The notes under the pieces were generated by a model. It worked only from the letters and a program-made list of their open reading frames with translations. It ran no database searches and was not told where the DNA came from. Made by a program: the position numbers and the translations under genes. A stretch of DNA of 11,209 nucleotides from an uncultured Gemmatimonadota bacterium (GTDB lineage: Bacteria > Gemmatimonadota > Gemmatimonadetes > Gemmatimonadales > Gemmatimonadaceae): contig CAMLEQ010000092.1 in the NCBI GenBank assembly GCA_946479015.1, positions 1 through 11,209 on the forward strand. The letters run 5' to 3'. This document shows, piece after piece, positions 1-6,468 of the stretch. How positions within the stretch are numbered: position 1 is the first letter of the stretch; each line of letters begins with the position of its first letter.

Positions 1-1115
1 ATCGCCGCCTCGAGGCGGATGGCGTAGCCGCCACGGTCGGCCATCGCGCACGCCAGCTCGGCGATGGACTCCATGGCGAACGCGTTCGCCGACATCCGCG
101 CGACCTTCTGCGCGATCGCCTCGTGCTTCCCGATCGGCACTCCCCACTGCACTCGCTCGGTGGACCACTCGCGCGCCACGTGCACCATCTGCTTCGCCGC
201 GTACGCCGCGCTCGCCGGGAGCGTGAGGCGGCCGGTGTTCAACGTCACCAGCGCGAGCTTGAGCCCCTTCCCCTCCTCCCAGAGGATGTTCTCGCGCGGC
301 ACCTTCACGTCGTTGAAGCGGATGACGCCGTTCTCGATCGCCTTGAGCCCCATGAACCGGCAGCGGTGCACGATCTCCACGCCGGGCCAGCCGGTCTCGA
401 CGATGAACGCCGTGATCTGCTTCTTCGGCGCCCCGTGCACCACGCGGTCGGGCGTGCGCGCCATCACGACCATCAGCTCGGCGCGCGTGCCGTTGGTGCA
501 CCAGAGCTTCTGGCCGTTGAGGATGAAGTGCTTGCCGTCCTCGGTCGGCGTCGCCGTCGTGCGCATGTTCGCCGGGTCGCTCCCCGCATCCACCTCGGTG
601 AGCGCGAACGCCGAGATCGCCCCCTTCGCGAGCCGGGGGAAGTAGCGCCGCTTCTGCTCCTCGGTGCCGAACAGCTTGAGCGGCTGCGGCAGCCCGATGG
701 ACTGGTGCGCGGAGAGGAGCGCGGTGAGCGAACCGTCCTTCGACGTCACCATCCCCATCGCGCGGATGTAGCTCCGCTGGGAGAGGCCGAGGCCGCCGTA
801 CTCGCGGGGGATCTTGATCCCGAACGCCCCCATCTCGCGCAGCTCCTGCACGAGCGGCTCCGGGATCTCGCCGGTGCGGTCCACCTCGTCCGATGGGAAG
901 CGGTCGAGGTAGGCGCGCAGCGACTGGAGGAACGGACGGGCGCGTTCCGTCTCCTCGGGGTCATCTGGGGGGAAGGGGTGGATCAGGTCGAGCCTGAAGC
1001 GGCCCAGGAACAGCTCCCTGAGAAAGCTCGGTTCCCGCCATTCGCTCTCGCGCGCCGATTCGGCCACATCGCGCGCCTCCTGTTCGGAAACCGGACCATG
1101 AGTCGAGTCTGCCAT
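1..1115 (-). CDS. Acyl-CoA dehydrogenase, long N-extended type (C-terminus outside window)
   Basis: FAD-dependent alpha,beta-dehydrogenation of acyl-CoA thioesters, as in fatty acid beta-oxidation. The 371 visible residues read open to the window edge. Residues 17-50 ([12 protein letters not shown], then [14 protein letters not shown]) form an extension seen in large bacterial acyl-CoA dehydrogenases. The helical N-terminal domain follows from about residue 60. The flavin/substrate signature [11 protein letters not shown] lies at 170-180, the FAD-stacking GQKLWCTNG at 201-209, and the C-domain motif [19 protein letters not shown] begins at 321. The catalytic Glu of the usual C-terminal EGT-type motif would lie beyond the edge, so activity cannot be judged. 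By its beginning it resembles the roughly 600-residue VLCAD/ACAD9-like class, but exact chain-length specificity cannot be read. The ATG at 1113-1115 follows a purine-rich GAGAGA stretch. A second in-frame-looking ATG at 1099 lacks such a site. The gene lies 142 nt downstream of SURF1 on the same strand. Confidence 0.93.
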   Translation of the reverse strand, partial: MADSTHGPVSEQEARDVAESARESEWREPSFLRELFLGRFRLDLIHPFPPDDPEETERARPFLQSLRAYLDRFPSDEVDRTGEIPEPLVQELREMGAFGIKIPREYGGLGLSQRSYIRAMGMVTSKDGSLTALLSAHQSIGLPQPLKLFGTEEQKRRYFPRLAKGAISAFALTEVDAGSDPANMRTTATPTEDGKHFILNGQKLWCTNGTRAELMVVMARTPDRVVHGAPKKQITAFIVETGWPGVEIVHRCRFMGLKAIENGVIRFNDVKVPRENILWEEGKGLKLALVTLNTGRLTLPASAAYAAKQMVHVAREWSTERVQWGVPIGKHEAIAQKVARMSANAFAMESIAELACAMADRGGYAIRLEAA

Positions 1116-1224
1116 GAGTCTCTCTCGTCCGTCACACGGTGAGTGGCGCCTCGCGCGGGACTCCGAGCGGGGTGAGCGGATGCGACTCCGCCTCTCGCAA
1201 GTTACAGCACCGGTCGCGTCGGGT

Positions 1225-1254
1225 ACAATCGGCGCTCCCCCGGCGCCCTGTCGG
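1225..1254 (-). promoter_or_regulatory. Candidate promoter upstream of the acyl-CoA dehydrogenase
   Basis: On the minus strand a CCGACA box (1254-1249) is followed after 18 nt by GATTGT (1230-1225), which keeps the key A and T of a -10 box (second and sixth positions). The layout and sequence resemble the stronger-looking element before the DUF72 gene: both have GACAGG and, downstream, CGCCGATTGT. It would give a leader of roughly 100 nt. An alternative pair is TTGTAC (1228-1223) and TGTAAC (1206-1201) with a 16-nt spacer. Both calls are by eye and weak. Confidence 0.25.
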
Positions 1255-1257
1255 GGC

Positions 1258-1977
1258 TCAGCCCCGCGGCGCGCGAGCCTCGCGCTCCTGATGCACGAGG
1301 AACGCCACGCCCGCGAGGGCGATCGCCGCGAAGGAGAACCACTGGATGGCGTAGCTCTTGTGCGGGCCCTCGCCCATGGCGGGAATCCCCTGCCGCACCG
1401 GCGCGCCGGGGAGGGGCCGGTCGCCGGCCGGGAGCGCGACCACGTAATAGGGGGCGATCGGGTACGGGAAGGCAGTGGGGAGCCGGCTGCCGTCGAGCGC
1501 GCGCCACGCGTTCGGGTGCGATGGCGAGCGCGGCTCGCGCGCCTGGCGTGGCGCGAAGGGGCCGACGTATCCCTCGATCACCGCGTGCTCCGGCTCGCGC
1601 CAGCGTCCCGCATCCACGGTGAAGGCGTCCGGCGAGTAGACCCACCCGCGGTCCACGAGCACGGCCCGTCCGCCGCCATCGGGCTTCAGCGGCGTGAGGA
1701 GGTACACGCCGGGGGAGCCATCGCGCGAGCGTCCGGTGAGCACGATCTCGTGATCGTAATCGTAGGTGCCGGAGACGTGCACGCGCCGGTACTTGGCGCG
1801 CTCGGTGTCGGCGGGGAGCGCGGCGAGCGACAGCGGCGGCTCGGAGAGCCGGTGCTCGAGCTGCGCGTTGTAGGCGCGGCGCTGGGCGAGACGCTGGAGC
1901 TGCCAGATGCCCAGCCGCACGAACACCGCCGCGAAGGTCAGGGAGATGACGACCCCGATGATGGTGCGACGTCGCAT
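1258..1977 (-). CDS. surf1: SURF1-family cytochrome oxidase assembly protein
   Basis: SURF1 proteins are inner-membrane assembly factors for heme-copper cytochrome c oxidase, helping heme a insertion into subunit I. The 239-residue product has the family's two-helix topology: TM1 at about 6-22, followed by [10 protein letters not shown] (21-30), and TM2 at about 212-229. A periplasmic domain lies between, with [11 protein letters not shown] (63-73), VDRGWV (108-113) and the hallmark [14 protein letters not shown] (204-217). Length is normal for bacterial SURF1. The start is forced: a TAG lies in frame four codons upstream of the ATG at 1975-1977, and no alternative initiation codon is near. 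No convincing Shine-Dalgarno is seen. The gene begins 53 nt after the kinase stop and may be co-transcribed with it. No oxidase subunit or heme A synthase gene is present in the window, so the partner oxidase must be encoded elsewhere. Confidence 0.95.
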   Translation of the reverse strand: MRRRTIIGVVISLTFAAVFVRLGIWQLQRLAQRRAYNAQLEHRLSEPPLSLAALPADTERAKYRRVHVSGTYDYDHEIVLTGRSRDGSPGVYLLTPLKPDGGGRAVLVDRGWVYSPDAFTVDAGRWREPEHAVIEGYVGPFAPRQAREPRSPSHPNAWRALDGSRLPTAFPYPIAPYYVVALPAGDRPLPGAPVRQGIPAMGEGPHKSYAIQWFSFAAIALAGVAFLVHQEREARAPRG

Positions 1978-2030
1978 GCGGGGAAGCTAATCGGTGGCGC
2001 GGCGGGAGACACGCCGGTCCACCGCGCGGC

Positions 2031-3905
2031 TCACGCCATCTGGATGGCGGCTCCCGGTCCTGCCGGCGGGGCTTCCGGGCGGGGAGGAGCGATGTCGCGC
2101 CGGGCCTCCGGACGCGGCTCGGGTCCTGGCGCCTCCGCGCGGGCGGGAGACTCCCGCCCGTTCTGCCGCGGCAGGAAGATCGTGAACTCCGCGCCCTGTC
2201 CCGGCTCGCTCGCCACGGTGATCTGTCCCCCGCTCTGCTGGACGATGCCGTAGGAGGTGGCGAGCCCCAGCCCGGTCCCCCGCCCCTCCGGCTTGGTCGT
2301 GAAGAAGGGCTCGAACAGGTGCGCCATCGACTGGTCGTCGATCCCCACGCCCGTGTCGCGCACCGCGAGCGCGATGTACCGCCCCGCCTCGATCGTCCCG
2401 TGGGCGTGCGGGCGCGACTCGTCCACATCCACGTTGCGCGTCGCGATCTCCAGCGTGCCCCCGCGCGGCATGGCGTCCCGCGCGTTCACCACGAGGTTGA
2501 GCAGCACCTGCTCGATCTGCCCCTCGTCCACGCGCACCAGCCCGAGCCCCGGGTCGAGCGAGATGACGAGGCGCACGTCGCGCGCGACGAGGCGGCGGAG
2601 CAGCCCCTCCATCCCGCGCACCACCAGGTTGAGGTCCACGGTCGTGGGGCGGCTCTCCTGCTTGCGGCTGAACGTGAGCAGTTGCCGCGTGAGCTGCGCG
2701 GCGCGGTCCACCGCGCGCGTGATCTCCACCAGATCCTCGCGCCGCGCGTCGGCGGGAGGCAGCGTGAGGGCCAGCGCGTCGGAGGAGGCGCGGATGGCGG
2801 CCAGCACGTTGTTGAAGTCGTGGGCGACGCCGTTCGCGAGCCGCCCCACGGCCTCCATCTTCTGCGCCTGGCGCATCCGCTCCTCCAGGCGTCGCTTGGC
2901 CGTGATGTCGCGCGACGTCACGGCCACGCCATCTCCCACGCGCACGATCGTCTGCTGGAGCCAGCTCGCCTTCATGCCGGGGACGCGCACGGGGATCTCC
3001 TCGTCGAGCATCGCGCCGGTGGCGACCACCCGCGCGCAGCGCTCCAAGAAGCCGTCCTCGCGCGTCACGGGGTATAGGTCCCCCATGCGCCGGCCGACGA
3101 GCTCACCTCGCGGGCGGCCGAGGAGCCGCTCGGCGCCCGCGTTCATCTCGTCCAGGATGAAGTCGGTGATGCGCCCCGCGTCGTCGCGCACGGCTTCGAG
3201 GAGGAAGAACGCGTCCATGCTTCCCTCCGCCGCGCCGCGGAAACGGGCCTCGCTGGCGCGTACGCGCGCGACGTTGCGCGCGCGCGCGGCGACCTCCGCG
3301 CGGATCACGCCGACCCCGAACAGCGCGACGAGGATCGCGAGCAGGCTGCCGGCGCCGGCGATGAGCAGCGTGAGCCGCTCCCCGTTCCGCGCCTGCTGCA
3401 CCCGTGCCGCGAGCTGAACCTCCGCCTGCGCATCCATGTCGCCGATCAGCGCGCGGATCTGCGCCAGGTGGGCGCTGTCGCGCTCCCCCCCGCGCGGCGG
3501 GCGCGCGGCGGCCATGACCGGCCGCATGATGGAGTCCAGCTCGGCGAGCTGCGCGTCCATGAGCGGCCGAAGGCGCGCGAGCCGCTCGCGCTGGCGCGGG
3601 TCCCTGATGACGCGCTCGAGCGCCGCGAGCTCGGCCGGCGCCGCCCTCACCGCCCGTTGGTACGCGAGCAGCTCCGTGCTGTCGCGCGTGAGCAGGAACC
3701 CCCGCTCCGCGGACTCCGCGTCGGCGAGCGATCGGAGCAGCCCGGCCAGCCCGGCGCGCAGCTCGTGCGACCGCGCCACCGACTGCACTTCATCCACCAG
3801 CCGGCGGGCGCGGTCGAGCACGACCAGGCCGATCCCGCCGACGAGGCCGAGCAGCAGAGCCAGAACGATCGCGACCCTCTGTACGATGGACAACCGCACT
3901 CCCAT
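2031..3905 (-). CDS. CHASE3-PAS sensor histidine kinase, orphan
   Basis: Membrane sensor kinase of 624 residues that should phosphorylate a response regulator not found in this window. TM1 is at about 9-30. A helical CHASE3-type sensory region spans about 33-172 (with SAERGFLLTRDS at 65-76), and TM2 is at about 178-201. A PAS domain spans about 215-335. HisKA holds the H-box GVAHDFNN with phospho-acceptor His362. The HATPase domain has the N-box NARDA (Asn474), G1 DTGVGID (517-523), the FEPFFTTK F-box (531-538) and G2 GTGLGLA (543-549). After the terminal beta strand (TIFLPR) comes a 44-residue Pro/Ala/Arg-rich tail without a receiver domain. The H-box style matches NtrB-like or hybrid-type kinases. 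The start is uncertain: GGCGGGAG abuts the ATG at 3905, while a GTG two codons later (3899) has better spacing. An upstream ATG at 3980 would add 25 non-family residues and run through the putative promoter. Confidence 0.93.
   Translation of the reverse strand: MGVRLSIVQRVAIVLALLLGLVGGIGLVVLDRARRLVDEVQSVARSHELRAGLAGLLRSLADAESAERGFLLTRDSTELLAYQRAVRAAPAELAALERVIRDPRQRERLARLRPLMDAQLAELDSIMRPVMAAARPPRGGERDSAHLAQIRALIGDMDAQAEVQLAARVQQARNGERLTLLIAGAGSLLAILVALFGVGVIRAEVAARARNVARVRASEARFRGAAEGSMDAFFLLEAVRDDAGRITDFILDEMNAGAERLLGRPRGELVGRRMGDLYPVTREDGFLERCARVVATGAMLDEEIPVRVPGMKASWLQQTIVRVGDGVAVTSRDITAKRRLEERMRQAQKMEAVGRLANGVAHDFNNVLAAIRASSDALALTLPPADARREDLVEITRAVDRAAQLTRQLLTFSRKQESRPTTVDLNLVVRGMEGLLRRLVARDVRLVISLDPGLGLVRVDEGQIEQVLLNLVVNARDAMPRGGTLEIATRNVDVDESRPHAHGTIEAGRYIALAVRDTGVGIDDQSMAHLFEPFFTTKPEGRGTGLGLATSYGIVQQSGGQITVASEPGQGAEFTIFLPRQNGRESPARAEAPGPEPRPEARRDIAPPRPEAPPAGPGAAIQMA
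2140..2160. repeat. Perfect inverted repeat inside the kinase 3' end
   Basis: GGGCGGGAG and CTCCCGCCC flank a single A, extended by one more C/G pair, giving a 21-nt palindrome. It lies in the codons for the Pro/Arg-rich tail just after the HATPase domain (protein NGRESPAR). It could form a strong hairpin in the mRNA. There is no T-run, so it is not an intrinsic terminator by the usual rule. Confidence 0.6.
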
Positions 3906-3928
3906 CTCCCGCCGAGATCGGCGCCGAC

Positions 3929-3958
3929 AACCTACGGCGCGCCATATGGCGCGTCCAG
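3929..3958 (-). promoter_or_regulatory. Candidate kinase promoter with embedded palindromic operator
   Basis: In the 117-nt gap upstream of the kinase the minus strand has CTGGAC (3958-3953) and, 18 nt on, TAGGTT (3934-3929), usable as -35 and -10 boxes. The spacer is almost filled by CGCGCCATATGGCGCG (3938-3953), a perfect 16-bp palindrome whose CATATG core is AT-richer than its surroundings. A dimeric regulator bound there would block polymerase. The palindrome is directly visible. The promoter and operator roles are inferred. Confidence 0.35.
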
Positions 3959-4022
3959 CCGCCGGGCGGTGCGAGCACACCCGGCGCCGTGCGTCCCACG
4001 CGGCGCCGGATGTCGCCAGCGC

Positions 4023-4832
4023 TCAGAATAGGCTGATCTGCTCTCCGAGCTCGCTCGGATCCACGGGACGCTGGCCGAGCAGGCGTTGGAGCTGGCGCAC
4101 GGAGGCGGGGCTGTGTCCAGCGAAGTGGTTGTTCACGTATCCGTACACCGCCGTCACCTTCTGCGCGAGCGCGAGGATCGCCTCGGCCCACGCCTCCAGC
4201 TCGCGCGTGCGGTCGTACTGGAGGCGCGAGTAATCCACGATGTCGCGGTTCGGTCCCATCCACCGCAGATAGGCGAAGTCCGCCGTGGGGTGCGCCGCGA
4301 GCTGGAGCATCGTGCGTCGCGGGATCCAGCGCGCGTCGGTGAGCGCGAGCGCCACGCGATGCTCGGCGAGCAGCGCGAGCACCCCCTCGTGGATCCACCC
4401 GCGCTGGCGGAACTCCACCGCGAAGGCGAGATCGCGCGGCAGCGTGGGGAGAAACGCGGCGAGCGCGGGGAGCTCGGCCGGCCCGAAGTCCGGGCCGAGC
4501 TGGATGAGGATCGGCCCCAGCTTCCCGCCCAGCGCCCTGGCGCGCTCGACGAAGAGCGCGGTCGCATCCTCCGCATCGCGGAGCCGCCGCTCGTGCGTGA
4601 TCTCCTGCGGGAGCTTGAGCGCGAAGGAGAAGTGCGCCGGCGTCCGCTGCGCCCATCCACGCACCGTCTTCTCCGGCGGGATCGCGTAGAAGGTGGCGTC
4701 CACCTCCACCGTGTCGAACGCGCGCGCGTACACGCTCAGGAAGTCCGCCGCGCGCGTCCCCTCCGGGTAGAAGGAGCCCACCCACGCGTCGTAGTTCCAC
4801 CCCTGCGTGCCGAGGAAGATGCGCGATGGCAT
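4023..4832 (-). CDS. DUF72 (YecE-like) TIM-barrel protein
   Basis: The family is widespread but its biochemical role is not established; folds are TIM barrels. The 269-residue product is of typical length. It opens with IFLGTQGWNYDAWVGSFYPEGT (the family's GTxGW..W...FYP start), then FDTVEVDATFYAIP (39-52) and FSFALKLPQEITH (68-80). Further family segments are AVEFRQRGW (137-145), the YLRWMG stretch and YGYVNNHFAGHSP near the C-terminus. It ends in QISLF (265-269), which resembles the QL(S/D)LF sliding-clamp-binding peptide. The ATG at 4830-4832 is the only conventional start after an in-frame TGA twelve codons upstream. It has no Shine-Dalgarno but has a promoter-like element ending six bases before it. 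The gene is divergent from the plus-strand pair starting at 4940 and lies 117 nt upstream of the kinase. Confidence 0.92.
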   Translation of the reverse strand: MPSRIFLGTQGWNYDAWVGSFYPEGTRAADFLSVYARAFDTVEVDATFYAIPPEKTVRGWAQRTPAHFSFALKLPQEITHERRLRDAEDATALFVERARALGGKLGPILIQLGPDFGPAELPALAAFLPTLPRDLAFAVEFRQRGWIHEGVLALLAEHRVALALTDARWIPRRTMLQLAAHPTADFAYLRWMGPNRDIVDYSRLQYDRTRELEAWAEAILALAQKVTAVYGYVNNHFAGHSPASVRQLQRLLGQRPVDPSELGEQISLF

Positions 4833-4838
4833 GGTGGC

Positions 4839-4869
4839 ACAATCGGCGGCGCGACCGGGCGCCTGTCAA
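4839..4869 (-). promoter_or_regulatory. Candidate promoter of the DUF72 gene, possibly leaderless
   Basis: A consensus -35 TTGACA (4869-4864, minus strand) precedes GATTGT (4844-4839) by 19 nt, a long but tolerated spacer. GATTGT keeps the most important A and T of a -10 box. Only GCCACC separates it from the ATG at 4832, so transcription would begin at or next to the start codon. That would explain the missing ribosome-binding site. The element resembles the one at 1225-1254. Confidence 0.35.
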
Positions 4870-4930
4870 GCCGTCGACGTGTCGCGCGACGCGGGCCCCA
4901 TCCTTGCGCTTCCTGTTTCCCCGAGACCAC

Positions 4931-4935
4931 GGAGG
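4931..4935 (+). promoter_or_regulatory. Shine-Dalgarno GGAGG that decides the start at 4940
   Basis: GGAGG is followed by ACAC and then the ATG at 4940. The reading frame is open further upstream (an ATG at 4826), but that extension overlaps the start of the DUF72 gene, has no such site and adds basic, low-quality residues. The start at 4940 is preferred. Confidence 0.75.
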
Positions 4936-4939
4936 ACAC

Positions 4940-5629
4940 ATGAGCGAGCGCGACGACGAGGAATATCTCGAGGAAGCGAAGCACGCGGGCGAGGTGGCTC
5001 CGGAGTACACCGGCGAGCGGCTCATCTTCGACGAGCTGCGCAACGAGCCCGAGGAGCCGACCCCCGCGGAGCGCGCGGCGATGGGACCCGAGGCGGCGCC
5101 GGTGGAGGGACCGGAGACGAACGCGGAGCTGCTCGGCGAGGGGGTGGGCGGCGCGTCCGGCGCGATCGTCGGCGCGGCGCTCGGCTCGTTCGCCGGACCC
5201 GTGGGGACGGTGATCGGCGTGATCGCCGGCGCACTGGGCGGCTGGTGGGCGGGGCGCGCGGTGGTGGACGTCGCGAGTGGGATCTCGGCGGACGAGGACG
5301 CGGCGTACCGCGAGCACTACGAGGGGAGCGACTCGCGCCTCGCCGACCGCGGGTACGAGGAGGCCCGCCCCGCCTATCACCTGGGGCGCATCGCGCGCGG
5401 CAATCCCGAGTACGGCGGCCGATCCTTCGAGGAGGTGGAGCCCGTGCTCGAGCGCGGCTGGACGGAGGAGCTGCGCGGGCGGTACGGCGAGTGGCACGTC
5501 GTGCGCGCCTTCGTGCGCGAGGGGTGGGTGCACCGCGAGCGCCACGAGCGGCTCGGTGGCACGCCGCGCACCATGACGCCGACCGAGCGCGCGCTCGACC
5601 GGCTCCACTCGGACGACAGCGCGATCTGA
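4940..5629 (+). CDS. Glycine-zipper protein of unknown function, copy 1
   Basis: I cannot name a characterised family. The 229-residue product begins with a very acidic stretch (MSERDDEEYLEEA, then Glu/Pro-rich to about residue 63). A glycine-zipper hydrophobic segment follows at about 68-105, with G-x-x-x-G spacing ending in GALGGWWAG. This is likely a membrane-inserted or oligomerising hairpin. The C-terminal module holds AYREHYE (122-128), AYHLGRIARGNPEYGGRSFEEVEP (145-168) and ERGWTEELRGRYGEWHVVRAFVREGW (171-196). Proteins with this HY...NPEY...VEP...GW pattern occur in various bacteria near stress-related genes, as far as I recall, with no assigned biochemistry. The start is set by GGAGG four nt upstream. 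The stop overlaps the ribosome-binding site of the downstream paralogue, so the two are probably translated together. It has no signal peptide. Confidence 0.85.
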   Translation: MSERDDEEYLEEAKHAGEVAPEYTGERLIFDELRNEPEEPTPAERAAMGPEAAPVEGPETNAELLGEGVGGASGAIVGAALGSFAGPVGTVIGVIAGALGGWWAGRAVVDVASGISADEDAAYREHYEGSDSRLADRGYEEARPAYHLGRIARGNPEYGGRSFEEVEPVLERGWTEELRGRYGEWHVVRAFVREGWVHRERHERLGGTPRTMTPTERALDRLHSDDSAI

Positions 5630-5634
5630 GGAGG
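5628..5634 (+). promoter_or_regulatory. Shine-Dalgarno overlapping the upstream stop codon
   Basis: GAGGAGG begins inside the TGA stop of the first paralogue (5627-5629) and sits four nt before the ATG at 5639. Ribosomes ending copy 1 are therefore placed to start copy 2, which points to coupled synthesis of the pair. Confidence 0.8.
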
Positions 5635-5638
5635 AACG

Positions 5639-6277
5639 ATGGATCCACGCGACGAACGGGACTCCCATCTGGTCTCGAACGATCCGGCGCACACCGCGTC
5701 TCGCGAGGCGGCCGAGCGGGCGCGGCGGGGCGAGCCGCCTGCCCCCCGCGTGGGCGGGACGTCGGACACGACCGCCGCCGCGATCGGGGGCGCCGCCGGC
5801 GCGGCGGCGGCCGGCGCGGCCGCAGGGACCTTCATCTTCGGCCCCGTGGGAACGATCATCGGCGCGCTCGCGGGCGCGCTCGGCGGGTGGTGGGCCGGCG
5901 AGGGGGTGGCGAAGGCGGGGGAGAGCATCGAGCAGCGCGATGAGGCACGCTACCGCGAGCACTACGAGAGCCTCCAACCCGCCGAGCGCCCCGCCGACCT
6001 CCCGTACGAGCACGCGCGCAACGCCTATCTTCTCGGCCACCTCGCCCGGCGCAACCCAGAGTACGCAGGTCGGCCGTTCGAGGCGGTGGAGCCCGACCTG
6101 CGGCGCGGCTGGAACCAGGACCTCGGCGCGCGGTACGGCGAATGGGAGGGGATGCGGGGCTACGTGCGCGCGGCGTATCAGGGGGAGCCGATCGACACGA
6201 CGGGGCTGAGGGATCCGCTGCCGGAAAGTGAGAACAGGAGGTTGGGGCTTGGGGAGGGACTAGAACCTGGTCGCTAG
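5639..6277 (+). CDS. Glycine-zipper protein of unknown function, copy 2
   Basis: Tandem paralogue of the preceding gene, 212 residues, function unknown. A charged N-terminus leads into a Gly/Ala-rich zipper at about 49-89. It shares GPVGT and GALAGALGGWWAG with the first copy. Then come YREHYE (105-110), NAYLLGHLARRNPEYAGRPFEAVEP (about 128-152) and RRGWNQDLGARYGEWEG (155-171). Matching residues in both copies (HYE, AR.NPEY.GR.FE.VEP, RGW, RYGEW) mark the constrained core. N-termini and C-termini differ, so the copies are old or fast-evolving. Copy 1 is acidic at its N-terminus, whereas here residues 21-37 are basic (SREAAERARRG). The last codons and the TAG stop (6275-6277) lie inside the left arm of a long palindrome, so the final residues may have been set by that element rather than by the family. 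Confidence 0.85.
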   Translation: MDPRDERDSHLVSNDPAHTASREAAERARRGEPPAPRVGGTSDTTAAAIGGAAGAAAAGAAAGTFIFGPVGTIIGALAGALGGWWAGEGVAKAGESIEQRDEARYREHYESLQPAERPADLPYEHARNAYLLGHLARRNPEYAGRPFEAVEPDLRRGWNQDLGARYGEWEGMRGYVRAAYQGEPIDTTGLRDPLPESENRRLGLGEGLEPGR

Positions 6278-6459
6278 ACCACCATGAAACGCGTGTGGCG
6301 TGTGGGGAACTGACGGGCAGAGGGCGTAGGGACGGCGCGTGTGGGTTCGTGTATAGGTGAACTCTCTCTACATCCCGCCCTACACGCGCTCTACCTATCT
6401 CCTCTGCCCGTCAGTTCCCCACACGCCACACGCGTTCTTCGGTGGTCTAGCGACTAGGT
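6265..6459. repeat. 195-bp palindrome between convergent genes
   Basis: Arms 6265-6323 and 6401-6459 are inverted complements at 54 of 59 positions. A 36-bp perfect block pairs 6288-6323 with 6401-6436, and a 14-bp perfect block pairs 6270-6283 with 6441-6454. The inner 77 nt also pair in register around position 6362: 8/8 at 6335-6342 with 6382-6389, and about 21/38 overall. The whole is thus one palindrome that is decayed at its centre. It fills the space between copy 2 (it overlaps the last 13 nt) and the lipocalin gene stop (6469, nine nt away). It could terminate both converging transcripts, although no T-run is present, or it could be a small non-autonomous palindromic element. No clear target duplication is seen. 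Composition is less GC-rich at the centre than in the genes. Confidence 0.9.
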
Positions 6460-6468
6460 CCCCTCCCC

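Larger units (their letters stand above)
4833..4939. other. Divergent intergenic region
   Basis: This is the 107-nt space between the DUF72 gene and the plus-strand pair. It holds the minus-strand promoter candidate. It also has short palindromes CGTCGACG (4872-4879) and GTCGCGCGAC (4881-4890), which are compatible with operators but also expected in DNA this GC-rich. I see no convincing plus-strand -10/-35 pair for the gene at 4940. Confidence 0.4.

Noticed and set aside
123..1142. Long plus-strand open frame across the acyl-CoA dehydrogenase
   Set aside because: Arg/His-rich with no recognisable motif, and fully opposite a clear acyl-CoA dehydrogenase; a typical GC-driven antisense shadow.
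1254..1266. GGGGCTCAGCCCC as a terminator after SURF1
   Set aside because: It overlaps the SURF1 stop codon, the stem is only about four pairs for a realistic loop, and no T-run follows.
2257..3417. Plus-strand open frames opposite the histidine kinase
   Set aside because: Low-complexity Ser/Arg content, no start signal, and the minus strand encodes complete kinase motifs.
3906..3980. 25-residue N-terminal extension of the kinase (ATG at 3980)
   Set aside because: The extension is basic and not like a signal or membrane segment, and it covers the promoter-like palindrome; GGCGGGAG next to 3905/3899 favours the shorter form.
4736..6040. Minus-strand open frames opposite the glycine-zipper pair
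   Set aside because: Arg/Pro/Ala-rich, no family motif, and it would overlap the DUF72 start; the plus-strand pair has Shine-Dalgarno sites and mutual homology.
6265..6459. CRISPR array or IS end as explanation of the repeat
   Set aside because: There is one inverted pair only, no direct repeats with spacers, no transposase gene nearby and no clear target duplication.
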